Shown one piece after another: positions 6,775 through 11,085 of a stretch of 11,171 nt of DNA (its first letter is position 1; each line of letters starts with the position of its first letter). Below the pieces are notes generated by a model. It made no database searches. It was given only the letters and a program-made list of their open reading frames with translations, and was not told where the DNA came from. The position numbers and the translations under genes are program-made. The stretch is taken from positions 1 to 11,171 of the forward strand of contig CAYLLR010000021.1 of the NCBI GenBank assembly GCA_964384965.1, read 5' to 3'. The stretch is from GW2011-AR1 sp964384965. GTDB lineage: Archaea > Nanobdellota > Nanobdellia > Pacearchaeales > GW2011-AR1.

Positions 6775-7398
6775 CGAATAAATTATCTCTCTTACAGATT
6801 CAAATCCAAGACCTAACCCCATAGCAATTACTATGTATGAAACTGTTTCTGTTAAACTATTTTTATATAACCCTATTCCATTAAATGAAACATAAACTCC
6901 TAAAATTGAAATTCCAAAACTCCCAATTAATGTTATCCATGGGTTTTTTATTTTTATTCCATAAAATGTTAATCCAAAGAATAAAAGGAAAACAATTATA
7001 AAAAATGTTTGATTTCCACCTGAAACTGAAAATTTATATACCCAAACATCATCTATCCCATTTGGATTTCCAACTCCATAAACTCTATATTCCCCTATTT
7101 GAGTTGTAAAATTTCCAATTAAAGAATAATTATAAAATGTTCCACTTTTTGTCATTGCAGAATTAATATTTAACAAACTTCCATCTGGAAGTTTTATTTT
7201 TGTTATATTATTAAAACTACAATTTGGACAAGTTTGAATTAAATTAATTCTTTCCCCTTGATTGAATGTTCCAAAATCTAAAATTGTTGAATCTGAAACA
7301 TATCCAAAAGCAGAAGTAAAACTAAAAAAAAATAAAAAAATAAAAAAACCAAAGATAAATCTAGGGAAAATCCTTGATTTGCCTAAATCATTCTTCAT
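6772..7398 (-). CDS. Secreted/membrane protein with extracellular beta domain and C-terminal TM helices
   Basis: The N-terminus is basic and followed by an extremely Phe-rich hydrophobic stretch (residues about 13-32), with likely signal peptidase cleavage after TSA-FG. An extracellular beta-rich domain of about 95 residues follows (QGERINLIQTCPNCSFNNIT..., C57 and C60, several N-x-S/T sequons, MTKSGTFYNYSL, GEYRVYGVGNPNG). Three predicted TM helices finish the protein (about 131-148, 152-172, 184-200). I recall this plan, a signal peptide, an immunoglobulin-like 'NCT..NIT' domain and three TMs, from uncultivated archaeal elements, without a named family. A surface-exposed virion or host-envelope protein is inferred, perhaps for attachment. 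The start follows the coat-gene stop by 14 nt with AAAGGAGTC 8-9 nt upstream. Its signal-peptide codons contain long T-tracts that may terminate transcription. Confidence 0.88.
   Translation of the reverse strand: MKNDLGKSRIFPRFIFGFFIFLFFFSFTSAFGYVSDSTILDFGTFNQGERINLIQTCPNCSFNNITKIKLPDGSLLNINSAMTKSGTFYNYSLIGNFTTQIGEYRVYGVGNPNGIDDVWVYKFSVSGGNQTFFIIVFLLFFGLTFYGIKIKNPWITLIGSFGISILGVYVSFNGIGLYKNSLTETVSYIVIAMGLGLGFESVREIIYS
7324..7348 (-). terminator. T-tract (T7-A-T7-A-T9) inside the 208-aa gene's signal-peptide codons
   Basis: On the minus strand this is T7, A, T7, A, T9, beginning 65 nt after the coat-gene stop. Archaeal RNA polymerase terminates at T-rich tracts without needing a hairpin. The same 15-mer, T7-A-T7, occurs directly after the stop of the gene ending at 10863. 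Here it encodes Phe/Ile/Leu of the signal peptide, so it could act as a partial terminator lowering expression downstream of the coat gene. That role is inferred. Confidence 0.4.
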
Positions 7399-7412
7399 TT
7401 TTTTTGACTCCT

Positions 7413-7631
7413 TTAAGCTAGTCCTGCATTCCTGAAACTTACAGATACCAAAGTAACAGCAACACTTAAGATTGCAATTACAAAGAATGTAGTAACAAGA
7501 CTTAATAGGGAAGTATCTGCTGAACTAAAGTTTGAGTTGTTCTTTGCATCACTTACTGTATTAGCAATTATTGGAGCTAGAACAATTCCAACCAAGATTA
7601 CAATAAATCCCCAAAGTATGTTTTGTAACAT
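7413..7631 (-). CDS. Putative major coat protein, two TM helices, 72 aa
   Basis: This is a hydrophobic protein with TM helices at about residues 5-24 and 43-64, joined by a polar loop (TVSDAKNNSNFSSADTS) and ending FRNAGLA. Such short two-helix proteins are the major coat proteins of spindle-shaped archaeal viruses (for example SSV1 VP1), but similarity here is topological only. High expression is suggested by three features: its own promoter inside the upstream ATPase gene, a strong AAGGAGGG, and codons unlike its neighbours (AAC over AAT in four of six Asn, AAG for its only Lys, many C-ending codons). The start is odd. AAGGAGGG lies 19 nt before this ATG but only 4 nt before an in-frame ATG at 7646, from which the frame reads Met-Asn-Lys-TAG-Lys-Met. 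An 11-codon leader peptide ends 7 nt upstream. A pilus-like or other membrane protein is the alternative. Confidence 0.85.
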   Translation of the reverse strand: MLQNILWGFIVILVGIVLAPIIANTVSDAKNNSNFSSADTSLLSLVTTFFVIAILSVAVTLVSVSFRNAGLA

Positions 7632-7638
7632 TTTCTAT

Positions 7639-7674
7639 TTATTCATAGACCCTCCTTGACACAATCGACTTCAT
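7639..7674 (-). CDS. Leader peptide of 11 aa upstream of the coat gene
   Basis: The frame MKSIVSRRVYE starts at an ATG lying exactly 29 nt from the first T of promoter copy B. This is the same spacing that places the ATGs of three real genes at copies A, C and D, so it should be the leaderless first codon of the coat mRNA. It overlaps the ATPase stop (ATGA). Its Ser-Arg-Arg codons are the AAGGAGGG Shine-Dalgarno, and it stops at TAA 7 nt before the coat ATG. Translation could open or occlude that site, or deliver terminating ribosomes for re-initiation. Confidence 0.45.
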   Translation of the reverse strand: MKSIVSRRVYE

Positions 7675-8645
7675 AATTTTTTTAAGTCATCTTCTTTTAT
7701 AAAGATGGGGGTTACTTCATTTTTTTGTTTATTTTCAATTTCTTTTAAATCATCTTCTTTTTCCTTATCTCCAAACTTTGCACAGATGTTTCTAACTTGG
7801 GCATATGAAATTTCAAAATCATAATCATTTAAAAGATTTTCAATTTTTTTATATGAATATTTTAATGTTTTTCTTAAAACATATATCATTATATCTCTTT
7901 GTTCCCTATATTTTATTCCTGAACTTGTCATAATGTTCTTTTCTGAATTTCTTAATGAATCTTCTTTCTTTTTTCTATATTTTTTTTCTTCTTCTTTATC
8001 TCCTAATGCAAATACTCCGTAAAATCTTCCTTTTTTATTTGTTGTTATTCCATATGAATATACTTTTGAATCCTTATGTAAAATTAGTAACTTCTTTTTT
8101 TTACTTGAATATATTTTAAAAAACCCTCTTCTCCCTCTACTTTCATATACATGTATCAACACCCTCGTCCTAAAAATTGAAATATATTTATCAAGTAAGA
8201 AAATTGTTGGTAGGATAATAACTATAAATAAATTTTTCTGGCGTATTTGCATCATTAGCGAAACTAAAGTTTTATTTACACCAGAAAGGGAAGCCCTTGA
8301 ACTAAAACCTGTGAAAGCTTCATCAAACATTATTGCTTGATTTTTTTTTGCTTTATATATTGCTTCTCTAAATTCTTCTGGAGTAAAAACAACCCTACTT
8401 AAATTAAAAGAATTGTCTATATATTTACACCATTGCATTCCAAGTGTTGACTTTCCAGAACCTTCAATTCCATCAATAGCAATCATACAATCTTTATCTC
8501 TTTTTTTTAAGTCTGGAATAATTTTTTCATCAAATTTTTTTTTAACCCACGGTTCTAAAAAGTAAGACACTTCTTTTTTTGTTTTTGGGTCTTTTATTGT
8601 TACCGTATTTGTTCCATAATTAGAATTCGTCATCTTCTTCAACAT
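7671..8645 (-). CDS. P-loop ATPase with C-terminal helix-turn-helix-like region
   Basis: This 324-aa protein has Walker A GIEGSGKST (residues 59-67, preceded by the beta strand MIAID) and Walker B AIMFDEA (104-110). An Arg-rich FRTR (158-161) is a possible arginine finger, followed by a basic beta-hairpin region (RGRRGFFKIYSSKKKKLLIL). Residues about 245-292 (REQRDIMIYVLRKTLKYSYKKIENLL...YAQVRNICAKFG) look like a helix-turn-helix DNA-binding region. It probably acts in the cytosol on DNA or on virion assembly. Packaging, Zot-like assembly and replication ATPases are all possible, and the family is not assigned. It lies next to the coat gene, which favours assembly. The start at 8645 has AAAGGA upstream and overlaps the 142-aa gene by 26 nt; ATG at 8633 is an alternative. 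Its 3' end carries the coat promoter. Confidence 0.9.
   Translation of the reverse strand: MLKKMTNSNYGTNTVTIKDPKTKKEVSYFLEPWVKKKFDEKIIPDLKKRDKDCMIAIDGIEGSGKSTLGMQWCKYIDNSFNLSRVVFTPEEFREAIYKAKKNQAIMFDEAFTGFSSRASLSGVNKTLVSLMMQIRQKNLFIVIILPTIFLLDKYISIFRTRVLIHVYESRGRRGFFKIYSSKKKKLLILHKDSKVYSYGITTNKKGRFYGVFALGDKEEEKKYRKKKEDSLRNSEKNIMTSSGIKYREQRDIMIYVLRKTLKYSYKKIENLLNDYDFEISYAQVRNICAKFGDKEKEDDLKEIENKQKNEVTPIFIKEDDLKKL
7696..7714 (-). promoter_or_regulatory. Conserved leaderless promoter, copy B, inside the ATPase gene
   Basis: The minus strand reads TAACCCCCATCTTTATAAA, identical to copies C and D, although here it is coding (V-T-P-I-F-I-K near the ATPase C-terminus). TATA box TTTATAAA is at 7703-7696, with an ATG 29 nt from its first T at 7674. 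It should drive the coat gene and perhaps the 208-aa gene. Retention of the motif inside a coding region argues for selection on the promoter. Confidence 0.75.
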
Positions 8646-9048
8646 AAGTTGTTCCTTTATCTAATTTATTTTCTAATCTTGCTAAAAATATTTGTTTTTC
8701 CATTAAAATTTTATATTGTCTATTTCTTCTTTCAAAAATTTCTTTTGATGGTCTTTTAAATCCATTAATTGAATCATTAAAAGGTAATGTTTCCTTTAAT
8801 CTTAATTCAAAATCTTCAAATCTTGATTTATACCCTTTTATTATATTCCCATCTTCTTTCTTTTCATCTTCATATTCTTTTTCATTTAAATCCCTAGCTA
8901 ATTCTAACCATATAGTATCTAATTCATCATTCCAAGAACAATATTGTCCTTTTCTTTTAAAATTCTGACAATTTCTCCATAAAATATCTAATCTTGTTAT
9001 TATATTCAATCCAGATGAGAATTTGCTTACTTTTTCTGATTCTCCCAT
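8620..9048 (-). CDS. Hypothetical helical protein of 142 aa, first gene of the leftward block
   Basis: This is a soluble, highly charged, mostly helical protein. It contains a Trp/Cys-bearing stretch (ILWRNCQNFKRKGQYCSWNDELDTIW, C28 and C37) and an acidic C-terminus (TTYVEEDDEF). No family was recognised. The ATG is exactly 29 nt from the first T of the TATA box of promoter copy A, so its mRNA should be leaderless. No Shine-Dalgarno is present or needed. It overlaps the ATPase gene by 26 nt and is therefore co-transcribed with it; a partner or adaptor of the ATPase is a reasonable inference. Confidence 0.87.
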   Translation of the reverse strand: MGESEKVSKFSSGLNIITRLDILWRNCQNFKRKGQYCSWNDELDTIWLELARDLNEKEYEDEKKEDGNIIKGYKSRFEDFELRLKETLPFNDSINGFKRPSKEIFERRNRQYKILMEKQIFLARLENKLDKGTTYVEEDDEF

Positions 9049-9069
9049 ATAAAAATCATATTATTTAAC

Positions 9070-9088
9070 TTTATAAAGATGGTAGTTA
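9070..9088 (-). promoter_or_regulatory. Conserved leaderless promoter, copy A (variant)
   Basis: The minus strand reads TAACTACCATCTTTATAAA, differing from the other three copies at two positions of the C-run. TATA box TTTATAAA is at 9077-9070, with its first T 29 nt from the ATG at 9048. It drives the 142-aa gene and the ATPase. This is the only copy not overlapping an upstream gene, which supports the motif being a true promoter rather than a coding coincidence. Confidence 0.8.
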
Positions 9089-9123
9089 GGTAATTTTGGG
9101 TATTTTTTGTATAAAAACATCAT

Positions 9124-9136
9124 TTTTAAGGCATTT
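9124..9136 (+). repeat. TTTTAAGGCATTT direct repeat, copy 1
   Basis: This 13-bp sequence recurs identically at 9328-9340. Its core AGGCAT also occurs twice at 9361-9376. It is a candidate protein-binding site (initiator or repressor) of the intergenic control region. Confidence 0.55.
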
Positions 9137-9153
9137 ATTAATATTTTAGTCCT

Positions 9154-9197
9154 TTTTTACTTAAAAAATTAATAAAAATACTAAATTTAAGTAAAAA
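9154..9197. repeat. 12-bp perfect inverted repeat with 20-nt loop
   Basis: TTTTTACTTAAA (9154-9165) is exactly complementary to TTTAAGTAAAAA (9186-9197). The loop is entirely AT-rich. The repeat may form a cruciform or RNA hairpin or be a dyad binding site. Its composition is pure A/T apart from one C/G pair, so stability is low and chance occurrence is possible in such AT-rich DNA. Confidence 0.5.
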
Positions 9198-9327
9198 TTA
9201 TGATATAATCCTAAAAAAGGGCTATTTTCCCCTTATTTACGTTAAAATTGATAAATTTAAATGATTAATTATAGTATATTATAGTGTTTAATAAAAATAG
9301 TTTGCCCCCCTCCATAAATAATAGTTA

Positions 9328-9340
9328 TTTTAAGGCATTT
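9328..9340 (+). repeat. TTTTAAGGCATTT direct repeat, copy 2
   Basis: This is identical to 9124-9136 and lies 204 bp from it in the same orientation. It is 16 bp before the AACTAGGCAT tandem repeat, clustering three AGGCAT cores within 50 bp. Confidence 0.55.
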
Positions 9341-9356
9341 GATTCCCTTGTCAACC

Positions 9357-9376
9357 AACTAGGCATAACTAGGCAT
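9357..9376 (+). repeat. AACTAGGCAT tandem repeat (2 x 10 bp)
   Basis: AACTAGGCAT occurs twice head to tail without a mismatch (9357-9366, 9367-9376). A 10-bp period places both sites on the same DNA face, as in iterons or cooperative operators. The AGGCAT core is shared with the two 13-bp repeats, and these are among the few G/C-containing words in this region. Confidence 0.65.
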
Positions 9377-9562
9377 GACATAGTGTATTATTTTAATAAA
9401 ATTCTTTCCTCTTTTTCATAACATTTTTAAAAAATTAATTTAAATTTTATGTCGTATAATATACAAATAGGGACATATATTTATTTAATCTCTTTTAGAA
9501 TTAAATTAAATCTGTCGTGATTTATTAAAACTTTTAAAAAATTCTCTTATAGTAATTTATAG

Positions 9563-9576
9563 TTTAAATACTTTTC
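9563..9576 (-). promoter_or_regulatory. Leftward BRE/TATA element without an obvious gene
   Basis: The minus strand reads GAAAAGTATTTAAA, a perfect inverted copy of the rightward promoter core at 9604-9617, 27 nt away. If active, transcription would start near 9540 and run leftward through the non-coding region, where only very short frames exist. It may instead be one arm of a regulator-binding palindrome. Confidence 0.5.
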
Positions 9577-9601
9577 TATATTTCACAACAACAATTTAAA
9601 A

Positions 9602-9619
9602 CCGAAAAGTATTTAAATA
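9602..9619 (+). promoter_or_regulatory. Promoter of the rightward genes
   Basis: CCGAAAAG (BRE-like, purine-rich) is followed by TATTTAAATA, the canonical archaeal arrangement. Transcription should start around 9637-9642. The TATA box lies inside the palindrome AGTATTTAAATACT (9608-9621), a possible operator. It is of a different type from the C-rich leftward promoters. Confidence 0.75.
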
Positions 9620-9671
9620 CTATTGATTTAAAAAGAATGTGTTAATAAAACACAATAGGAAAAAAAATAAA

Positions 9672-9824
9672 ATGAACATAGAACAAATTAAATATAAAAC
9701 AATAGAAGAATTAAAAACAATCACAGAACAATATAAAATTAATAAAGTTTTAAGTGATATTCTGTTTAAACAAAATTATGAAGAAAAACAAGAGAGAATA
9801 TTAAAAGAGGTGTTCGGAGAATGA
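9672..9824 (+). CDS. Hypothetical small helical protein of 50 aa
   Basis: The frame MNIEQIKYKTIEELKTITEQYKINKVLSDILFKQNYEEKQERILKEVFGE is strongly helical and amphipathic, without Cys or TM segments. No family was recognised. I prefer ATG at 9672, which has a weak ATAGGA upstream. An in-frame GTG at 9639 would extend it by 11 residues (LIKHNRKKNK-rich) and falls at the expected transcription start, so a leaderless GTG start is a real alternative. It is the first gene of the rightward transcript, and its TGA overlaps the next ATG (ATGA). Position directly behind the control region suggests an early or regulatory product, which is inference. Confidence 0.7.
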   Translation: MNIEQIKYKTIEELKTITEQYKINKVLSDILFKQNYEEKQERILKEVFGE

Positions 9825-10453
9825 GTAAGAAAGAATTAAATTTGGGATTTGAAAGAGAAATAAATAAAACTAATATAGTTAATTTAAACTTAATTGAATA
9901 TTTAAAAGAAAGTTTAAAATCAGATAATAAAAATTATTGTAATGGTTGGGACTATTTAAAGGAAAACTTAACAGAAGAACTTAAAAGAACCTTAACAAGT
10001 TTTGATTATTGGAGTAAAAGCCATAATAAGGAAAAAGTAAAGGTTATCTTAAATGATTATTTAATTATTCATGGGCAAAATTATGCTTTAAATGAAAAAT
10101 TAAAAAAACAATTAGGCAGTTTTGTTTATGTTTGGAATGATAAAAAAAGAGAAATTGAAGAAAAAATAAAAGAAAAATGTTTAAAAGAATATTTATTAAA
10201 AAGAGGATTTAAAGAGCAAGGAGTTTTAAACAAAGAAAAACTAAAAAAATTAAATGGGCTTAAAGTTAAATGTGTTTTGGATATTTCAAAAATAGGATTA
10301 TTAGGAAGTTTTAATAAAAAAGAAGAAATAGAAGGGCGATTAATTTGGAGTAATTTCCAAAATAATTTAATAATTATTCCTAAAAGGTGTAGAACAAGAT
10401 GTTTTATTATTAGAAAGAAATTTTATTTTAAAGAATTAAAAAGGAGGAATTAA
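9821..10453 (+). CDS. Hypothetical protein of 210 aa
   Basis: This is a lysine-rich soluble protein. The N-terminal half is helical with an aromatic/polar segment (NKNYCNGWDYLKENLTEELKRTLTSFDYW, about 36-64). The centre holds helices of alternating Lys/Glu (KKREIEEKIKEKCLKEYLLKRGFKEQG). The C-terminal part looks beta-rich and basic (LNGLKVKCVLDISKIGLLGSF...GRLIWSNFQNNLIIIPKRCRTRCFIIRKKF) and may bind nucleic acid. No catalytic or zinc motif is clear: the Cys residues do not form CxxC pairs, only CRTRC. No family was recognised. The start ATG overlaps the preceding TGA with GGAG close upstream. The stop lies inside a 41-bp repeat that carries the next gene's Shine-Dalgarno. A replication or early role is possible from position only. 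Confidence 0.87.
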   Translation: MSKKELNLGFEREINKTNIVNLNLIEYLKESLKSDNKNYCNGWDYLKENLTEELKRTLTSFDYWSKSHNKEKVKVILNDYLIIHGQNYALNEKLKKQLGSFVYVWNDKKREIEEKIKEKCLKEYLLKRGFKEQGVLNKEKLKKLNGLKVKCVLDISKIGLLGSFNKKEEIEGRLIWSNFQNNLIIIPKRCRTRCFIIRKKFYFKELKRRN

Positions 10454-10465
10454 AAAAAATGGAAA
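10425..10465 (+). repeat. 41-bp direct repeat spanning Shine-Dalgarno and start codon, copy 1
   Basis: These 41 bp recur without a mismatch at 11079-11119. The repeat includes a gene end, AAAAAGGAGGAATT, an A8 run and ATGGAAA. Its 16-nt core, AATTAAAAAGGAGGAA, also occurs on the minus strand at 6618-6633 before the Cys-cluster gene. It acts as a translation-initiation cassette for the 134-aa gene. Confidence 0.85.
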
Positions 10466-10863
10466 AAGTTTATAATACTCTTAAAAAAGCAAGAGACCAA
10501 GAGACAGACAGGTTAAAACTTTATTGTTTAAACTATATGTTGAAGAATTATAAAACAGATGAAGATTTAAAGGTTTTTATTGGTGATTTATTAAATCACG
10601 GGTGTAGCAGTGGAATGATACCTGAATTAATCTCCTACACAGACACAAATAAGTTTTATAATGATTATGAGCAGGAAATAGAGGATTTAATCCAGAATAA
10701 TATGTATATGTTAGGAATTAAAACAAGACCTTTATTTATTGAAAGTTTAAACGGGAGTGCGGAAAATATAAGACAGGAAAAAAATCTTTTAAGTTGGTTT
10801 GCTTTTGAAGAGACAATAAGAAGTTTAAACGAGGAGTTTAAAATAAATGAAGATTTTATTTAA
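10459..10863 (+). CDS. Phage/plasmid-type conserved protein (HGCxSGM...YTDTxxFY...WFAFEE), 134 aa
   Basis: The sequence contains LLNHGCSSGMIPELISYTDTNKFYNDYEQEIEDL (about 43-76) and LLSWFAFEETIRSLNEEF (about 110-127). I recognise this double signature (HGCxSGxxxxLIxYTDTxxFYxxHYxEI ... WFAFEExA) from a widespread family of small proteins in bacterial phages and plasmids. I believe it is catalogued as a DUF, possibly DUF7222, but the number is from memory. The family has no known biochemical function to my knowledge. It is helical, soluble and without TM segments. The start ATG follows a strong GGAGG at 11 nt, inside a 41-bp repeat, 5 nt after the previous stop. A T7-A-T7 tract directly follows the stop and probably ends most transcripts. 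Confidence 0.9.
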   Translation: MEKVYNTLKKARDQETDRLKLYCLNYMLKNYKTDEDLKVFIGDLLNHGCSSGMIPELISYTDTNKFYNDYEQEIEDLIQNNMYMLGIKTRPLFIESLNGSAENIRQEKNLLSWFAFEETIRSLNEEFKINEDFI

Positions 10864-10879
10864 TTTTTTTATTTTTTTA
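10864..10879 (+). terminator. T7-A-T7 terminator after the 134-aa gene
   Basis: Immediately after the TAA, the plus strand has T7, A, T7, a typical archaeal T-tract terminator. The same 15-mer lies on the minus strand at 7348-7334. The next gene starts 63 nt later and would need read-through or its own promoter, for which no clear TATA box is visible. Confidence 0.6.
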
Positions 10880-10914
10880 TTTAAAGGTTAGCAGGGAAAC
10901 CTTAAAATTCCTGT
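10880..10914 (+). other. Potential RNA hairpin/pseudoknot before the 47-aa gene
   Basis: TTTAAAGGTT (10880-10889) pairs with AACCTTAAAA (10898-10907) with one mismatch around an 8-nt loop. Loop bases CAGG (10892-10895) are complementary to CCTG (10910-10913), and flanking G-U and A-U pairs extend this second helix. The result is an H-type pseudoknot layout about 10 nt before a GGAG Shine-Dalgarno. It could be a cis-regulatory structure or only part of the terminator. Confidence 0.35.
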
Positions 10915-10941
10915 AATTAAAAAAGGAGAAAAAAAAGAAAA

Positions 10942-11085
10942 ATGAAAGAGAACAGAGAAAAAGAATTTTGTGATACTCTTTTAGATAAAAGTATAACAAG
11001 AGAAGAAGCTTTATCTATAATAAATTTTTTTATAGGATACTTTGATATTAATCAAGATGAACTTGACCTTGATATTAAATTTTAA
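10942..11085 (+). CDS. Small acidic protein of 47 aa
   Basis: The frame MKENREKEFCDTLLDKSITREEALSIINFFIGYFDINQDELDLDIKF is acidic and helical, with one Cys, no TM and no recognised family. It starts at ATG with AAAAGGAG about 14 nt upstream and ends just before the second copy of the 41-bp repeat that supplies the next gene's Shine-Dalgarno. Short acidic proteins of rightward (probably early) viral genes are often host-interaction or anti-defence factors, but nothing in the sequence shows that here. Confidence 0.75.
   Translation: MKENREKEFCDTLLDKSITREEALSIINFFIGYFDINQDELDLDIKF

Larger units (their letters stand above)
9049..9671. other. Divergent non-coding control region, candidate replication origin
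   Basis: This is the only long stretch without a convincing gene, and it lies where gene direction switches from leftward to rightward. It holds promoter copy A, four AGGCAT elements (two in a perfect 10-bp tandem repeat), a 12-bp inverted repeat, long A/T runs that would melt easily, an isolated C6 tract near 9305, and two outward-facing TATA elements near the right end. Strand-switch position, short repeats and AT-richness are usual for viral or plasmid origins. No initiator gene is recognisable in this window, so the origin call is inference. Confidence 0.5.

Noticed and set aside
9217..9234. AAGGG/CCCTT hairpin
   Set aside because: Only five base pairs with an 8-nt loop; too weak to separate from chance.
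9302..9313. C6 tract (G-run on the minus strand) as a G-quadruplex
   Set aside because: A single G-tract is not enough for an intramolecular quadruplex.
9378..9473. Short minus-strand frames (8-18 codons) downstream of the leftward TATA element
   Set aside because: No Shine-Dalgarno, no proper spacing to a promoter, and they run through the AGGCAT repeats; length is within chance.
9450..9521. 23-codon plus-strand frame starting MSYNIQ
   Set aside because: No promoter or ribosome-binding site upstream; no protein-like pattern.
9049..9671. tRNA gene, attachment site or CRISPR array in the intergenic region
   Set aside because: No cloverleaf, TTCG-type T-loop or regularly spaced repeats were seen; the repeats present are short and irregularly spaced.
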